Shown piece after piece: positions 15,001 to 27,200 of a stretch of DNA of 64,000 nt. How positions within the stretch are numbered: position 1 is the stretch's first letter; the number at the start of each line of letters is the position of its first letter. The position numbers and the translations under genes were made by a program. The notes beneath the pieces were generated by a model. The model was not told where the DNA came from and made no database searches. It was given only the letters and a program-made list of their open reading frames with translations. Source of the DNA: Brachionus manjavacas (lineage: Eukaryota; Rotifera; Eurotatoria; Ploima; Brachionidae); the NCBI GenBank assembly GCA_019054805.1, contig JAHQIY010000001.1, forward strand, positions 11,546,501 through 11,610,500. The letters are read 5' to 3'.

Positions 15001-17021
15001 TTAATGTAAAGGAATTCTGTAAAATTAAGTTTTTTTATTTTAAAAACCGTTTAAGGTGTTCAACAACTTTATTCTTATTTGGCTTTTTTTAAACAATTTT
15101 TGTAATAATTTAGTTTTTCATTGTTTAAATAAATAGAATGATATTCGATGGCTTTGGTTTAAAAAAAATATCCTCTTTTTTTTAATACCAAAGAATATTC
15201 ATTATTTTGTTTATATGTACGGAGCTAGAGCTCCTTCAGAATAAAAAATAAAAAGAAATAAAAATAAAATTAAAAACGCGAAACTGGAAAAGCTAGAAGA
15301 TAGACATGTTTAAATATTTAATAATTTTGGAAAAAAAGGAAGAAATTGTAAAGTAACTTATTCCCTCGTTCGATTATTCTGCACCATAAGCTCAGACCCG
15401 TTTTTGGACCATGCACTAAAGTACATCTCGCCCATGCTAGTACATTTTTGATTAAGAACGCATGGTTTAATAGTATTATGACGGATTTAGGTCCGCATCA
15501 AACTCTGAAATTCTTAATTTAATGCCTCATCAAGACTTAATTTTAAGGCAAAAAAAATTAATTATGCATCTGGTGTGGTAATTGCTAAAACACGGATCAC
15601 CTCTTAAAGCACGAAAGAATAATAATTTTTTTAGGACAACATTTTTATGCTCTTTCACGCGAAATTTCGACCTAAGCCGTAGGACTTTTAGTTTTTGCTG
15701 CACAGACCTTTCAAATAAAAAAGAACAAAGAATTTACGGTTCACTTTTTTTAGCCAGAACCAAAGGCCCGCCTTCCGGCGCCCGTCACTTTTTTTTGGTG
15801 CAACTTTTTGTCTTCTTTCAAGCACAATTTAGAGCTAAGCTCTAGGAGTTTATTTTATTATTGATTCGTGCTTTAAGTGGTGGTCCGTGTTTTAGCAATA
15901 ACCTCTGGTGTAGCGGCATGAATAAAAAAAAAAATTAGTAAGAAATTAATTTTTTTTTAATTCAATTTTTTCATTTACTAAAATTTGAGTTCTTGTGCGG
16001 CATTATTAAATTTTGACAAAAAAATAAATAAATTTCTTCCTTTAAACCCCTCTCAGTTCCCTTTAATTTTATTGTTTCTTTTATTTAATGTTTAAAGAAT
16101 CGCACAACAAAGTTAACAAAATGTTCGGAGATTAGAATTGATAAAATAACTAATTAAACAGTATTATTTTGTTTTGATTTTGTGTTTAAGACTAAAAATA
16201 AAAGGATTTTTTTTAAATTTAGAATTTCAGAGTTTGATAAGCACGTGACGATGCTGTTTGACCATCGTGATGCATAATGGTCGAGGGAGCATCGTAATTA
16301 AGCTTCATAAAAGATCGAAATGCTGAATTTTGAATAACTTTTTTTTCTGACAAGGTATTTAAACAAGGAAAAGATTAATCCAAGATTGGTCCTAGCAATG
16401 ATTTGTAAAGACTAATGAATCGATACTGTATAAAATTTTAATTTCATTAAAATATATAAAAAACTAGTGATTTAAAAATTTAACTTCAAAGAAAAAAAAT
16501 TAAAAAAAAATTACTTCGATCCAGTTTTGGCATTTGTTGATCATGAGCGAAAATTGATTGTCTTCCTTTTTGGCCTTAAGCCTAGTAAAATTACAAATAG
16601 CCGAATCGTCATTGTAATTGAGCATAAGCAAATTTTCATCATTAAAATCGTCCAAGTTGTTAGTGGTGCTCGTGCTAATGCTCGACCGGTTGCTTCGGCA
16701 CACTTGACTCAACTTGTTAAGGCACTTGGAGCCGGTCGATTCGTCAAATACGCCGATTGACGAATCCTCGACATAGTCGCTTGTTTGGTTGTTGTTCTTG
16801 AACAGATTGGACGATGAGGATACCGACACCGAGGAGGCCAGTGACGAAGAAGACAGAGTGCGCTTGTTGTCGGTAAGGTCGTTTTTGGACGAGATGCTGG
16901 TCGGCGATGAGCTCCGACTCGAGCCGATTTTAGTTGTCTTGTTCATCAGGCTTACTAGATTGCCCACTGAGGGCTTGGCGACTTGGTCGTCAAAATACTC
17001 GCTACAATTATTCTCACTCAT
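12..17021 (-). CDS. LMO7: LMO7/LIMCH1-like CH-PDZ scaffold protein (3' end beyond window)
   Basis: Minus-strand gene rebuilt from ten coding exons: 17021-16515, 11164-11091, 11038-10969, 10808-10672, 10624-10567, 6646-5747, 2749-2278, 2225-2049, 584-388, 245-12. All borders are GT-AG and phases match, giving 942 codons without a stop. Residues about 160-300 form a calponin-homology domain (key stretches NDFRKSLENGVILCE, RRINRHSTPIAGI, DNLNQFLKACQEHFGL, RRLKKVVHTISWL) very close to the CH domain of vertebrate LMO7/LIMCH1. After a Ser-rich linker comes DDWQN-KVDDWKKRRREKQ, like the Trp/Arg-rich DUF4757 of that family, then a PDZ domain at about 684-785 (FRGFGFLL; ADKAGLKKGDLVTEIN). The LIM domain expected at the C-terminus would lie left of base 1; the last exon ends in a donor. 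Family members link actin and cell junctions (Drosophila Smallish, vertebrate LMO7). Start chosen at 17021, the first in-frame ATG after a pyrimidine-tract acceptor. Orthology is strong; the exact isoform is inferred. Confidence 0.88.
1713..1748. repeat. Short GC-rich hairpin in an LMO7-like intron
   Basis: CTGGCTG and CAGCCAG pair perfectly across a 10-base loop in an otherwise AT-rich intron. No transcript or family recognised. Confidence 0.35.
4462..4496 (+). repeat. Solo hAT-like terminal sequence in an LMO7-like intron
   Basis: agagttgtttaaaagtc followed by a gagaccggaattttt stretch matches the left end of the complete hAT-like element at 33494. No partner end was found nearby, so this looks like a truncated copy. 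Confidence 0.45.
6720..8070. repeat. Direct repeat of ~110-150 bp flanking LINE debris
   Basis: Bases about 6760-6895 and 7940-8065 share long stretches, including tttatgacatcagtcgagtg in one and the same with one change in the other, and ggattagycatctaaaggta at the end. The first copy carries about 23 extra bases. The LINE remnant at 7370-7745 sits between them. Both copies lie in the intron upstream of LMO7-like exon 6646-5747, and neither has a useful reading frame. Confidence 0.6.
7370..7745 (+). mobile_element. LINE reverse-transcriptase C-terminal remnant
   Basis: Interrupted plus-strand translation gives RGFDLIKMYKLENELEEVDL and, after frameshifts, YRDEVFKEL and WNRLPENAVLD-like pieces. 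This is the usual order downstream of the RT domain of Jockey/CR1-type non-LTR retrotransposons (RGDLIxMYK, then an R-rich stretch, then WNxLP). Stops and frame changes show it is dead. Confidence 0.6.
12241..12308. repeat. Long near-perfect hairpin
   Basis: Arms ttttaaaaattatcatcat and atgatgataatttttaaaa are 19-bp perfect complements around a 4-base loop. The outer bases ggaaaag and cttttcc also pair after a bulge. It lies in an LMO7-like intron. It could be the core of a foldback element or a small-RNA precursor; the sequence alone does not tell. Confidence 0.6.
12973..13054. other. Structured 82-base segment, not a canonical tRNA
   Basis: AATGGTA and TACCATT close a 7-bp stem around an inner hairpin GCTGC-ggga-GCAGC and a weaker one, agct-cattagag-agct. 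Size and closing stem recall a tRNA, but there is no 7-base anticodon loop or TTC-type T arm, so I do not call one. Could be a tRNA-derived SINE head or chance. Confidence 0.3.
13330..13900 (+). mobile_element. LINE fragment (post-RT region)
   Basis: Plus-strand pieces FEKWLFKLKMKIYAEKSSF, IKFLEIKFDSRLTLTPMVDE and a following tail match, in order, the region after the FADD motif in the fuller LINE copies at 42 and 59 kb. Stops separate the blocks. Non-autonomous and decayed, inside an LMO7-like intron. Confidence 0.65.
15211..15275 (-). repeat. LINE 3'-tail stem-loop copy
   Basis: On the minus strand: ttctgaaggagctctagctc followed by cgtac. The stem GGAGC-tcta-GCTCC is flanked by AT-rich simple repeats (aaataaaataaa type). 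Same unit as at 19640, 43086, 56251, 58321 and 58671; the 43 kb copy follows RT sequence, which assigns the unit to the LINE 3' end. Confidence 0.6.
15577..15903. mobile_element. MITE with 8-bp target duplication and ~47-bp inverted ends
   Basis: Perfect 8-bp duplication tctggtgt at 15569-15576 and 15904-15911. The ends begin GGTWATTGCTAAAACACGG and match as inverted repeats at about 42 of 47 positions. The 327-bp interior has short hairpins (for example cctaagccgtagg) and no transposase. An 8-bp duplication with GG-starting ends fits Merlin-type elements; hAT or P types are alternatives. Boundaries are well supported; family assignment is inference. Confidence 0.8.
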
Positions 17022-17040
17022 TTCATCGTCTTATCTAAAA
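17019..17040 (-). promoter_or_regulatory. Splice acceptor and minimal uORF at the LMO7-like start codon
   Basis: Read on the minus strand, a T-rich tract ending in AG (17036-17035) precedes the start by only 13 bases, so the mRNA 5' end is probably made by splicing from a noncoding exon or by a trans-spliced leader. Between acceptor and start lies ATG AAA TGA, whose stop overlaps the main ATG (ATGA). Such an overlapping two-codon uORF could damp or recycle initiation. Seen directly; the function is inference. Confidence 0.5.
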
Positions 17041-17600
17041 AAACAAAATGAAGCAATTAGTCGATTGTATTGACTTGCACAGATCGACCTGCTTTTAGAA
17101 ATAATTTCTAATGTGACCCCCTCTCTCACCACAGGCTAAAGAGTTCGAGCGAGGAATAATTATTCATAAAATTAATCTAGTATTCATCCGTTTGTTCGGA
17201 TACAATTGATTCAACCAAGGCCTGTATTTATTGAAGCTAAATGCTAAATGTTAGAATGTAGTACGATGAGTTTGTGCGTGTGTGTGTATGTGTGCTAAAT
17301 TATAATTGAACGCTTCTATGAATTTATTTTAGATTTTTTTGTCTTAATTTTTCTTGTTCGTGTGCGCTCTCTAGCCTGCGGACAGATTACCTTTTATGAG
17401 CTATTAAAACGACTCGAAAGTGGTGCTAAACACACCGACTAGGACTTTCGAGTTGTTTATCTAGAAAAGTGTGCTTTCAAACTTTAGAGGGTTGATAAAA
17501 TTTTGTTGTTTTTGGGGTTTGTGTGCCTGCTTGGCGACCATTAAATTAAGGTCATGTAGAGGCAAATATTCCAACATTTGAAAAACAAAAAACTCTCACA
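17041..17600. other. Upstream region of the LMO7-like gene
   Basis: Richer in GC than its surroundings and free of long reading frames. It holds a GT-rich microsatellite (17274-17294), a possible minus-strand donor reading AAAG/GTAATCTG near 17392-17380 that could end a noncoding first exon, and a hairpin with 10-bp perfect arms (actcgaaagt near 17411 and actttcgagt near 17443). Probably promoter plus 5' UTR, by position only. Confidence 0.4.
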
Positions 17601-18380
17601 AAAATTAACAATTAAAATTGAACTTTTTTTCTATTAATCTAAAATATTTAAAAATGATCACTCGATTGAATTTGACTGATTTGATCACGCAAATTGGCCC
17701 TAGTCCTTATCGTGCTATTCAGTAAAATACTTGAAAATGTCATTTAATTTTGAGATGACTGATTGTATCACTCGGATAAAAATGCTCATTTAATTTTCTG
17801 ATGCAGAAAAATTCAATTTATCCAAATATTTGTAATATCGGACATAAAGAATAAAAATTTAAGCTTTTTAAGAATAAATTAGTCTAATTTTTACTTGAGA
17901 CTAAAAGGACTTGCAAATTTTTATTTATGATTTATTTGATCTTATTTAAAAATTTTTAAAATAAGCAAAATTCACATGGCGAGTTTTTTTTTAATTTTTA
18001 TTAAAGAATTCCAAAATTTAAAAAAAATACCGTAAACTCTTGCTTAGTACTCTTAGTAATAAGACGAACTTATATTTTTTTTATTTTGAACTTGTTACCA
18101 TTCAAAGCATTGGTATAGAATTTTTTATTTATTTTTTGAAATGAACCTGAATTCAGCTCATCTTCCATCAATTATTTCCTAGACAAAAATTGAAAATAAT
18201 TCGAAAAAAAATAAATTTTAAAATTTTGAATAATTCAATTAATTTTTTATAAATTTTTCTAAGAGTTAAGTCGAACTGTAAACATTATTTTTAACTTATG
18301 TCTTACAAATATTTACAATTTTTTAAAAACGAATTCCAAACTTTGAAAAACTCTGCAAAAGGTAGAGGATTAAGCTCACA
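17600..18380. other. AT-rich intergenic stretch, nothing recognised
   Basis: No coherent reading frame on either strand and no repeat that I could match elsewhere in the window. Confidence 0.5.
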
Positions 18381-18399
18381 TAAAAACTTTCCAAATGAC

Positions 18400-18960
18400 C
18401 AACCGCTCTATTTCGGTGTTAACGAAGGCAATTAATAGACCCACTTTCATCTAGGTGTTACTCCTAAGCATTTGTTGTCACACATCAAAATAGGTTCAAC
18501 TTTCCATGCATACTGTAATTCAAAAGTCGCTAAGTACGGATTTCCTCTTATAGTGTTTGGTGCGACAGATATTAAGCGTAAATTCTTTCCTATATGCTTT
18601 ATGGTTACCTCTAGTGAACAAGAAAATGAATTATGACTAAAATATTTATGTTTTTAATTCACTTTTTTACTTTGATAAATAAAATTGACTTGTTTTCCTA
18701 ACAGTTATACAATATTTCTGTAAATTTTTTTTCACGTTTCACTAAATTTTAAACAAAATTTATGTGCCTCTTTGTTTATGTTTTTTTAACTCACTTTATG
18801 TGAATTTCAACCTACACCTCGGCAAAAAATTGCAAATTTTAATCAAAGGTTTTTTGATGGTGTGCATTTAACAGAAAATCGCAGATATTTTGCTGAGCAT
18901 AGAATTTGTTTGAACAAATTTCTACAATATTTTACTGTTTGCAGAACCACTTTGATACAG
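18400..18960 (+). pseudogene. DNA-transposase relic (MULE-like)
   Basis: The frame from about 18450 to 18640 gives SHIKIGSTFHAYCNSKVAKY then GFPLIVFGATDIKRKFFPIC and FMVTSSEQENE. That resembles the central block of MULE-type transposases, where a hydrophobic PLxVxGxxDxxxxFxPIxF segment is followed by SxExxxxF. A second piece near 18840-18960 (FFDGVHLTENRRYFAEHRIC) may belong to the same relic. No complete gene and no inverted ends seen. Confidence 0.45.
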
Positions 18961-19639
18961 CTAGAAACAAATTATAACTTTTTTCTTTTTCTGTAAAGTA
19001 ATTTTTGTACCGAAACTTCACATTGCCATAAAATTGGTTATAACATTGTTTGAATGATAATGGATCAAAATAAATCCAATTGAAGTTCGCCTTATTTCTA
19101 GAGTATTTAGAAAGAGTGAATCTGGATTTTTTTAATGATTTAAATGATTAAAATATATTATGGGTATGAGAAAGCAAATTAATATAAAATTATATTGACT
19201 AATTCTGGTTCTTTAAATTCTAATGGTTGGGCTTTGAAGGAAATAAACTAGAAAAATATGACTTTTTATGTACATTCATTCAATTCGAACTTTAGATTCT
19301 TCTGTATGTTTTTCTGGAGAAATATTTTATTCTGAAAATTGGATTGAATACTTAGCATTTCCAATTGGTGACGAAAACTTTGAGATTTCGCTGAGTATCA
19401 AAATTTTAAAATACATTCCTAATCTACTATTCTCCTTGTACAAGAACTTTTTTCTACCTTAATTCCATTTTGGAATAAAAAACTCAAAAGTTTTTTATCG
19501 AGGTGTCTTTTAAATAAGACTTAGTATATAATTTACATCCTATTTAATAATATTATGGTTTTCATATATTCTTAGTTAATCTTCTGATCATCAAAAAATT
19601 ACTATTCAATTTATAAAATGCTTATTTATTAATTTTTTT

Positions 19640-19770
19640 TTCTGTACTGAGCTTGAGCTCCTTCAGAATTAAAAAAAAAATAAAATAATAAAATGAATTA
19701 AAATAAAAAATAAAGTAAAAAGGATTAAATAAAAGAAATTAAAGAAAAGATATGATAATAATAATAATAA
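19640..19770 (-). repeat. LINE 3'-tail stem-loop copy with AT-rich simple repeat
   Basis: On the minus strand ttctgaaggagctcaagctc followed by agtacag, next to a run of aaataaaata-type repeats and (aat)n. Confidence 0.55.
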
Positions 19771-21090
19771 ATATGATGTGTAATTAATGATTTTTGCAAA
19801 TTTTTCCAAGAAAGCCTTGAATTTTTAATTTAACTTAAATTTAAAATAAAAGAACTTTAAAAAATTAAATTTTAAAATTTATTTTAAGATAATTTACTCG
19901 CTAAATATACTTAGTTTTCTTGAAAGATTGAGAAAACTTTTTTTTTAATTAATCATTTTCAAATCAAATATCCTTTGAAACACTCGTGGTATTTCAAATG
20001 TGAGAGCTTTTAAAGCTGTCGAAGCCTAAATTGTCTATTTTAGAAAAAGGATGATCATCTTTAAAATTGTGTACAAAGAATAATTGATGAAAATTTCTTG
20101 TCATCACATTTTTAAATAAATACAAAGCAAAATACCAAATATATTTGTTTCAAATTTTAATTGTATTCATCGCTTAAAAGTAATATTCATAAAAATTGTT
20201 AGCTCTTAATGAGAGAATTGACTTCATAACAGACTGATTACTAAAAATCTAATTACTTAGCTGGTAAACTATTTTTTGGCAAATGAAGTAATCGATATTA
20301 CTGAAAAAATCCAAAGAGTAAATCTTAAATAACTGATTTCCTAAGAATAAATGGGTGAGCTAAAAAACTAATCTAAGTTAATTTAGATTTGAACAATGAG
20401 TCAAAAACTATCTGAAAAAAACTTAAAGAAGTTATTCAAATAAAGGTTTAAGAAAAAGAACTTTCTCAAATATTCGAATTATGCAGGTACAACACATAAT
20501 AAATGAATTATCTCTAAATGTCAATATTTGAATAAAAATTGATTGTTTTTTGTATTTAAAGAAAAGAATTGTAAGCATTCTTATTCTATTAATATAAACT
20601 TTATTGCTTTATTTTCAAGATATTTACAAAGTAATCCATTATTTGACGGAATTTCTCAGAAAACTGATAAGTGGACTCTTTGCAGTGCAGAATAATAAAC
20701 TTATTATTTTTTCTTAGTATTAAAAATGCGAAAATAAAAGTTTTTTTGTATTGTACTGTTTATGTAAAATTTGACAAAAAAACCTATATTTACATAAAGA
20801 TTTTAGTTTATTTATTATTTATTTTTAAGTTTTCACCATTCAAAAATAATACAAACAAATGCTTAAAAAATAATTGAACAATAAATTTATTTAAATGTTA
20901 TGAAAATTATTAGGCTTTTGAAATTATTAAGTTTGAGATCAGAGAAGAGCTGATATGATGCAGCGTTATAATCTACATTCACACAGATACCTCTGTGTCA
21001 CAGCTTTAAGACTACTCCTACTACTTAGACTTGGTAATTAATATTAAAATCAATTTAATGTAAAATGAATATTTTTGTATAAAATTCAAA

Positions 21091-21253
21091 TACAGCACTG
21101 ATTTTTAACAAGGATTTGACGAATTTTTACGTAAAAAAATGCAACTTAACGATAAATTTAGTAAAACGAATTTTGTGAAATTACAATAATTAACGATAAA
21201 TAACGTTTTTATGCGTAATTATTGTCAAATCCTCGAAGCAAATCAATGCTGTA
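21091..21253. mobile_element. Short MITE-like element flanked by TA
   Basis: Imperfect inverted ends: tacagcaytgattt, a variable block, aggatttgac, then an AT-rich part with acgtaa/acgcat. The element starts and ends at TA, as for Tc1/mariner insertion. About 163 bp, noncoding. Arms are diverged, so boundaries are approximate. Confidence 0.5.
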
Positions 21254-21259
21254 AATAAA

Positions 21260-24200
21260 TAATATTTTAAATGTATATTTTTTAGAATAGTAGTGTTTAA
21301 TATGATTTAATTAGATTCCTATTAGATAAATAAATTAAAAAAAATTTAATTGAACTGCCATTAATAAATCTTTGACTAAAAACTTGCAATCTTTGTCACA
21401 TTAACAGATTCAAAATTAAATGCTAGGTTTGCAAAATAAAATTATTTTTAGATAATAATTAAATATTTTTCTAGAACATTCATTGTTTAATTTTTTCTTA
21501 GAAAAAAAATAGAAATAAAATCGAGCCTTTTATTTTTTGACGAATTCAACAGTATTAATTAAAATGGTCTTTCTAGTTTTTATAAAACTTCAAACAAATA
21601 TTTAAAAATCCTAGTAACTTTATTTGTTTTTTTAATTTTCTATTACGTGATATTAAATCAACTCTATAAATTCACATTCAAATTTTTAATTTCTTGGAAG
21701 ATTTAAATTAAAACCCCCAAAAAAGTGTAAATTTTCCAATGAATGCAAATAAGTTTTCAAAAAAGAATTAAAAAATTTAAATTTAAATTTTACTTAAAAG
21801 TGATATTTGAAATTTAAAAAAAGTTTTAAAAAAATTAAATTGTCAGTTTTGATATAAATTGTTGATAAATTTTGTCTATAAATTAGGATAAATGAAATTT
21901 TTGAACAGATTTCAATTTTCAAATTTGATCAAAAATTTCTTAATACGAAATCCTTTTGAAAAGCTTCAAATCAATTCAATTTCGTATACAACTAAATATA
22001 ATCAGATTCAAAAATTGAAGCTTGAACAAAAATTTAACATAGATTTTTTTTTCAAAAAATAGTAAAGATTTTTATCTTGAAAACTAAATATTTTATTGAA
22101 ATTTTTAATTTTTTTTACTTATCTTACCAAAAATAAATCAATATGAAAAAAACATTAATCTAACATTGACATCATATGTAAAGTAATAATAAATTTTTAG
22201 TTACTTAAAATTAAATTTTAAATCTTTATTTACCAAATGCTTAGCATATCTAATCATCAGTCTCATTTACCTACATTAAAGATATTTTTAATCAATTAAG
22301 CTAAAAGCATTTATCGACACTTAAATTAAAAATATATTTTTTAAAAATGAATGATCTTTTTTTTTCTCGATCTAAAAAGATAAGGTGCATTTTTTAATTT
22401 ATTGGTTTATGCAATCTATCTTTATTGTAAAGTATATAAAAAAATATGGTCAATGCATAATCCCTATTGGAAAAATTCAAAATATTTAAAACCTAAAGTA
22501 AATTCGCTCATATTTAGTCTAAAAATTCGATATTAACTCATATAAAATTTTGAAATATTGAAAGACCAAAGGTGATACTGTGTCCAGTAAATTAGCTTGT
22601 CCTGAATTTAAGCCGCATCATATTCTCAATTTCTCAACTTACTGCAAAAAAGTTAAATTTAACCAAAGTTTATATATTTTTCTTTTTTAGAATTCCTTAA
22701 CAATAATTTCTGAACTAAAAATTTAAATATTTACAAAAAATTTTCTAATTTAAAAAAAATGCTTTTTTCGGCAATTATATAATTTTCAAAATCTTTCTAT
22801 AAATTACAACAAACTAACACCTTGAGTAACAAGAACCCCAAAACAATCTTAAACATCCAACAATGGCACACACAATTATATTTTGCTTTCCAAAGAAAAA
22901 AAAGCTTTTTTTCTAAAATTGTTATTCTATTTTGTGCTGAAAATGAGTTTAAATAACAACAGTTAAACAAATTTAACCAAAATAAAAGTTTATAGTTTTT
23001 GGTTCAACAAGCTCGCTTCTTTTTTTTAATTGAAAATAAAATTGGCTAGTTTTTGATACAAATCAATGGTGGCTCTATTAAACTAGCCTACATAAATTAA
23101 TAAAATTAATTGATAATGCAAGGAATAGCCCAAGGATCAAACTTTTAAGATACTATGTTGATCAAACATTTATCATTACATTTATTTTGCTATTGATTTA
23201 TAATTTTGCTGTATGTGATAAAAAAAACTCAAGTTGTAAATGCCAATTTTATCTTTTATAAATTGTTCATCAACCCTTAAAGTAAATTGAATTCGAGCAG
23301 TGTTTATTCAAAAAAATCGTGAGGTTTTGCTCATTGAATATAAAAATCGGATAAATAGAGCAAATTTCCGATTACCGATTTTAATAGCTTATTTAACTGA
23401 GAAACATCGCTCATCGGACAAAATTAAGATTTGACATGACCAAATATATTTTTTTCTAATTAGAATAGCTTAACTCCGTTTTTTGTTACAATTATTTAAT
23501 GTGACATTTGAATCAAGTGTAGTGTAGCCAAAAATGGGCCAAAGTGTCAGATTAAAAATTGATCGAGCTTCTTTTTTATGAAATTTTGCTCTAAAGCCGG
23601 ATTTAGTTTAGCATAATCTGATTTAAAGCTTAAGTTTTGTCCAGACTTGATACAAATATTAGAAACTGTACCAGATAATAAATTTAAAGATCAAATGCTT
23701 ATTTGGATTTTTTTTTTAATTCTTCAAGAAATTAAATTTTACAGTAAGAACTACTAAAACTTTTAAAAAATTTATTAATTTATATGCTGATTACGAATTC
23801 AACTATTATTTGAATAAATATCTAGGATTTCGTGTCATTTAAAAATTATCAAAAAATTTATTTTTTTTCAAAATGCACTGTAAATAACATTATTTTCTTG
23901 CATTTTTCGAATGATCAAAAAAGAAAACTTCTAATTTAAGTTCCCAACTAGTTTTTTTTCTAAAATTTGACTAATTCAAAAATAAATTAAAATTTATTAA
24001 AAAATTTAAAAGCTTCCACAACTCAAATAAATTTTCTTTGTTACTTATTAAGTGACAAAAATCTTTGAAAATCGATTGAACGATTGAAATCTTTGAAAAT
24101 ATCGTTTGAGATCAGAATTTTATCTTGAAAAAAAAATTTAGTTAATATTGAATTTTTTTATCATTCCTCCTAATTTTTTAAATAAAATTTGATTTAACTT

Positions 24201-27200
24201 TTTTTTTAATTTCTTTAATTTTACCAGAAAATAATTAAAATCGACCACAGAACGGTCGTTCATTAATCTCCAAAATATATAAAGTTTCTTGTTATTTTAA
24301 ATTTGTGAATTTTTAATCAAAAATACCAAAGGTTTATCCCCAAGCATTCAAATACTTTGAACAGTGGAGTTTTCTTTTGGAGGCCGATTACTAAGGGCAT
24401 GAAAGTATTATACTCTTGAAATTTAATAATTTAACCTTAAATAGCTGCTTGAAAAAAAAATGATTTGTTTATGTTTACTTTAGAAATGTGTCAAAATTTT
24501 TTTCCACCATCGATCTAAATTTCAGTCTTAAACAAAAAAAACTGAACAAAAATAACTTGAAATATTTTCTAAATATTCACAGAGTATTTGTTTGGATAAA
24601 GAAATAATATGAGTGGAAAAAATTTGATACCTTTCGACGTCAAAAAGTCCAATAATGATTATTTTCTTGTGAAAAATTTTTGCTATGCGAATTTTTAAAA
24701 AAATCAAAACTCTTATAGCGATGGGTTAAATAATAATGGGCTCTTAGCCTTCGATTGCTCACCAGGCGTTCAATTTGATTAGTGAAAATCTTTAGTTTTC
24801 AAAATTTCTATAGGTCATAAGCCCAACGTCATTTTAAAATTTGTTTACATTTTTTCTTATTTTTTTATAAAATAAATTTGATACTTCAAAGAAAAAATAT
24901 CAATAAATGTCAATCAATAAAGTAAAATATGAGAAAGTATTAGTTTAGATATTTTTGAATTTTTTGAACCAATTTGATTTATTTTTTTCATCAACTAAAT
25001 AACAAGATAACGTTAATTATAATGAAAATTTAGCAAAAATTACACTTTTGAAATTTAGTAGAAAATTAATACGAGTTTTGTAATTAAAAATTTTTTAAAT
25101 ATTTTCTTGCAAAGAAAATCTTTGAGAAGAAAAATTAGAAATTTTAATATAATATTTAAAAAAAATTTGTTTAAAATATAAAAGTTGATAAAAAAAGGAA
25201 TGATAATATGGAAAAAAAGAAGGAGTAATTTTTAAATTAATTATTGTTCTTTATAAAGAAATATTATTATCCAAATCTATGATCAAGATGGATAATCACA
25301 TTTCACTTCCAAAATTTGCTATCAATGTCAAATGCATGTCAAATTTTTTGCTTGTAAAAAAAAATTTTATTTAAAATTTATAAATTATTGCATTCGAATT
25401 TTATATTTTTCTTGCACAGTCTCACATTTTAAATTTTTAAGATATTATCGCATCTGATTGTGACTGAAAGCATATGGTACCGCAGAGGAAAATATATTTC
25501 TGGAAAAAAAAATTCTTTAAGAAAAGAAACAGCGTGTAGAATCAAAAATATAAAAAATCTAGGTTTTTCACGGATCCAGAAACTCTGGAATTCATTTTTT
25601 TCAAAAATCAGTCTAAACTAATGAAAGATGTAAAATGAGCCATTGTCAGAAAATTTTTTATAAATAAATAATCTAAAGTATGTTAACTTGAAGACAGAAC
25701 TATCGAGTTGTCACTGGATGACAATGGTTTAATGTTCTCACTCTTAATCTTTTTCAGAATTGAAGAAAAAATCCTTATTTAAAAAATTAAAAAATAACAA
25801 AAAATCTCAAAAAAAATCTGTAAATTTTTTTTAAAATGAATTAGAATAAAATTTTTTTTGAACCAACAAAATCAATTATCATACATATATTATTGATGTT
25901 TTATTTCAGTCTGTTTGGGACATAAGTGAAACTTTATGTTCACTTAATGTTCTCTTTTTTTTTTTAATTTATTTATTTAAATCTTCCTAAAATTAAGTAA
26001 AAAATTTTTAAAACTGAATTGACGGAATTTTTTGGTAATTAATCTCCTTTTATCATTTTAAATCTGTAATTTATTATTTCAAAAAAAGCTAAAAAAACCT
26101 TTTTTTGATTCATAACTTTCGACGTTCAACATCTGAAGATAATATCAAGTTGAAAGATAAAAACTTTGTTTTCTTTTAAAATAAGATTTTCTTGGTTGAC
26201 AAAAATATGTTTTTGGGAATTAAATAAGTCTAATGCATTTTATAACGATGAAAGGCAAAGCAAAAAAATTACATTTTGATAAAAAGCAGCAAAACAAGTT
26301 TTTATAAATTAAATCTCTTTAAACTTTTTTAAAAATCTCTTATAAAACAAATTTTTTTTTTAAATTGAAAACGAACTAAAGTCGAAGAGAAAGGATGTTG
26401 GTTTTAAATTAAGATTACAATTATTTTTCTATTTCTTCCCGAATCCCCCTTTAATTCAATATTTAAAAAAATTAAAATTTTAAAAATTTTCATTATTTGA
26501 TATTTACAATGTTTTTTTAAAATGAAATTTTAATTGAAGCCTTTTCAAAATAAAGAAAACAAATCCTCGCTAAATAATATTTGATCTGAAATAATGGAAT
26601 TTATTAAAATATTAGATTTTCTGAGATAGGAAATCGCAAATTCAGCACTCAAATTATTTAAAAGATTCAGCTTTTTAAAGATTTCAAATAATGATAAAAT
26701 TTTTCTTTCCTTATCTTTTTTTTCAAATTTAATAAGATACTTTGCTAAAATTTTAGATCGCTTTTTTTTAAAAGGCCAAATAAATTTTATCAAAACAAAT
26801 GTTCATTTGAAACATATTCTGTTAAAAAGTCTATTTTTTCTATAGGAAAGTTAATAAAAAACGGTTTTTAATTTTTCCAAATTATCAATAAAATTAAATT
26901 TGAAACAAAAATAGAAAACCGAACTGAAAAAATATTCCTAAATATAATTAAATGATGCACTGGATCCCAAAGCAAAGAAAAAAATTATTAATTAATAAAA
27001 AAATAAATTATTATTCAACTGGATTTTTCCCATTTATATTAAAAATTATTTTCTGTTTTATAATTATTTCTGAATTATTTTTTAGCACAATCACCTCTTT
27101 ATGTAAATACCATCTGTTAAATAGAACCTTTTACTTAAAATTTATACTAAAAATGTTCTCATTCATAAAAGATTGCAAATCAAATGATCTCATATTGGTT

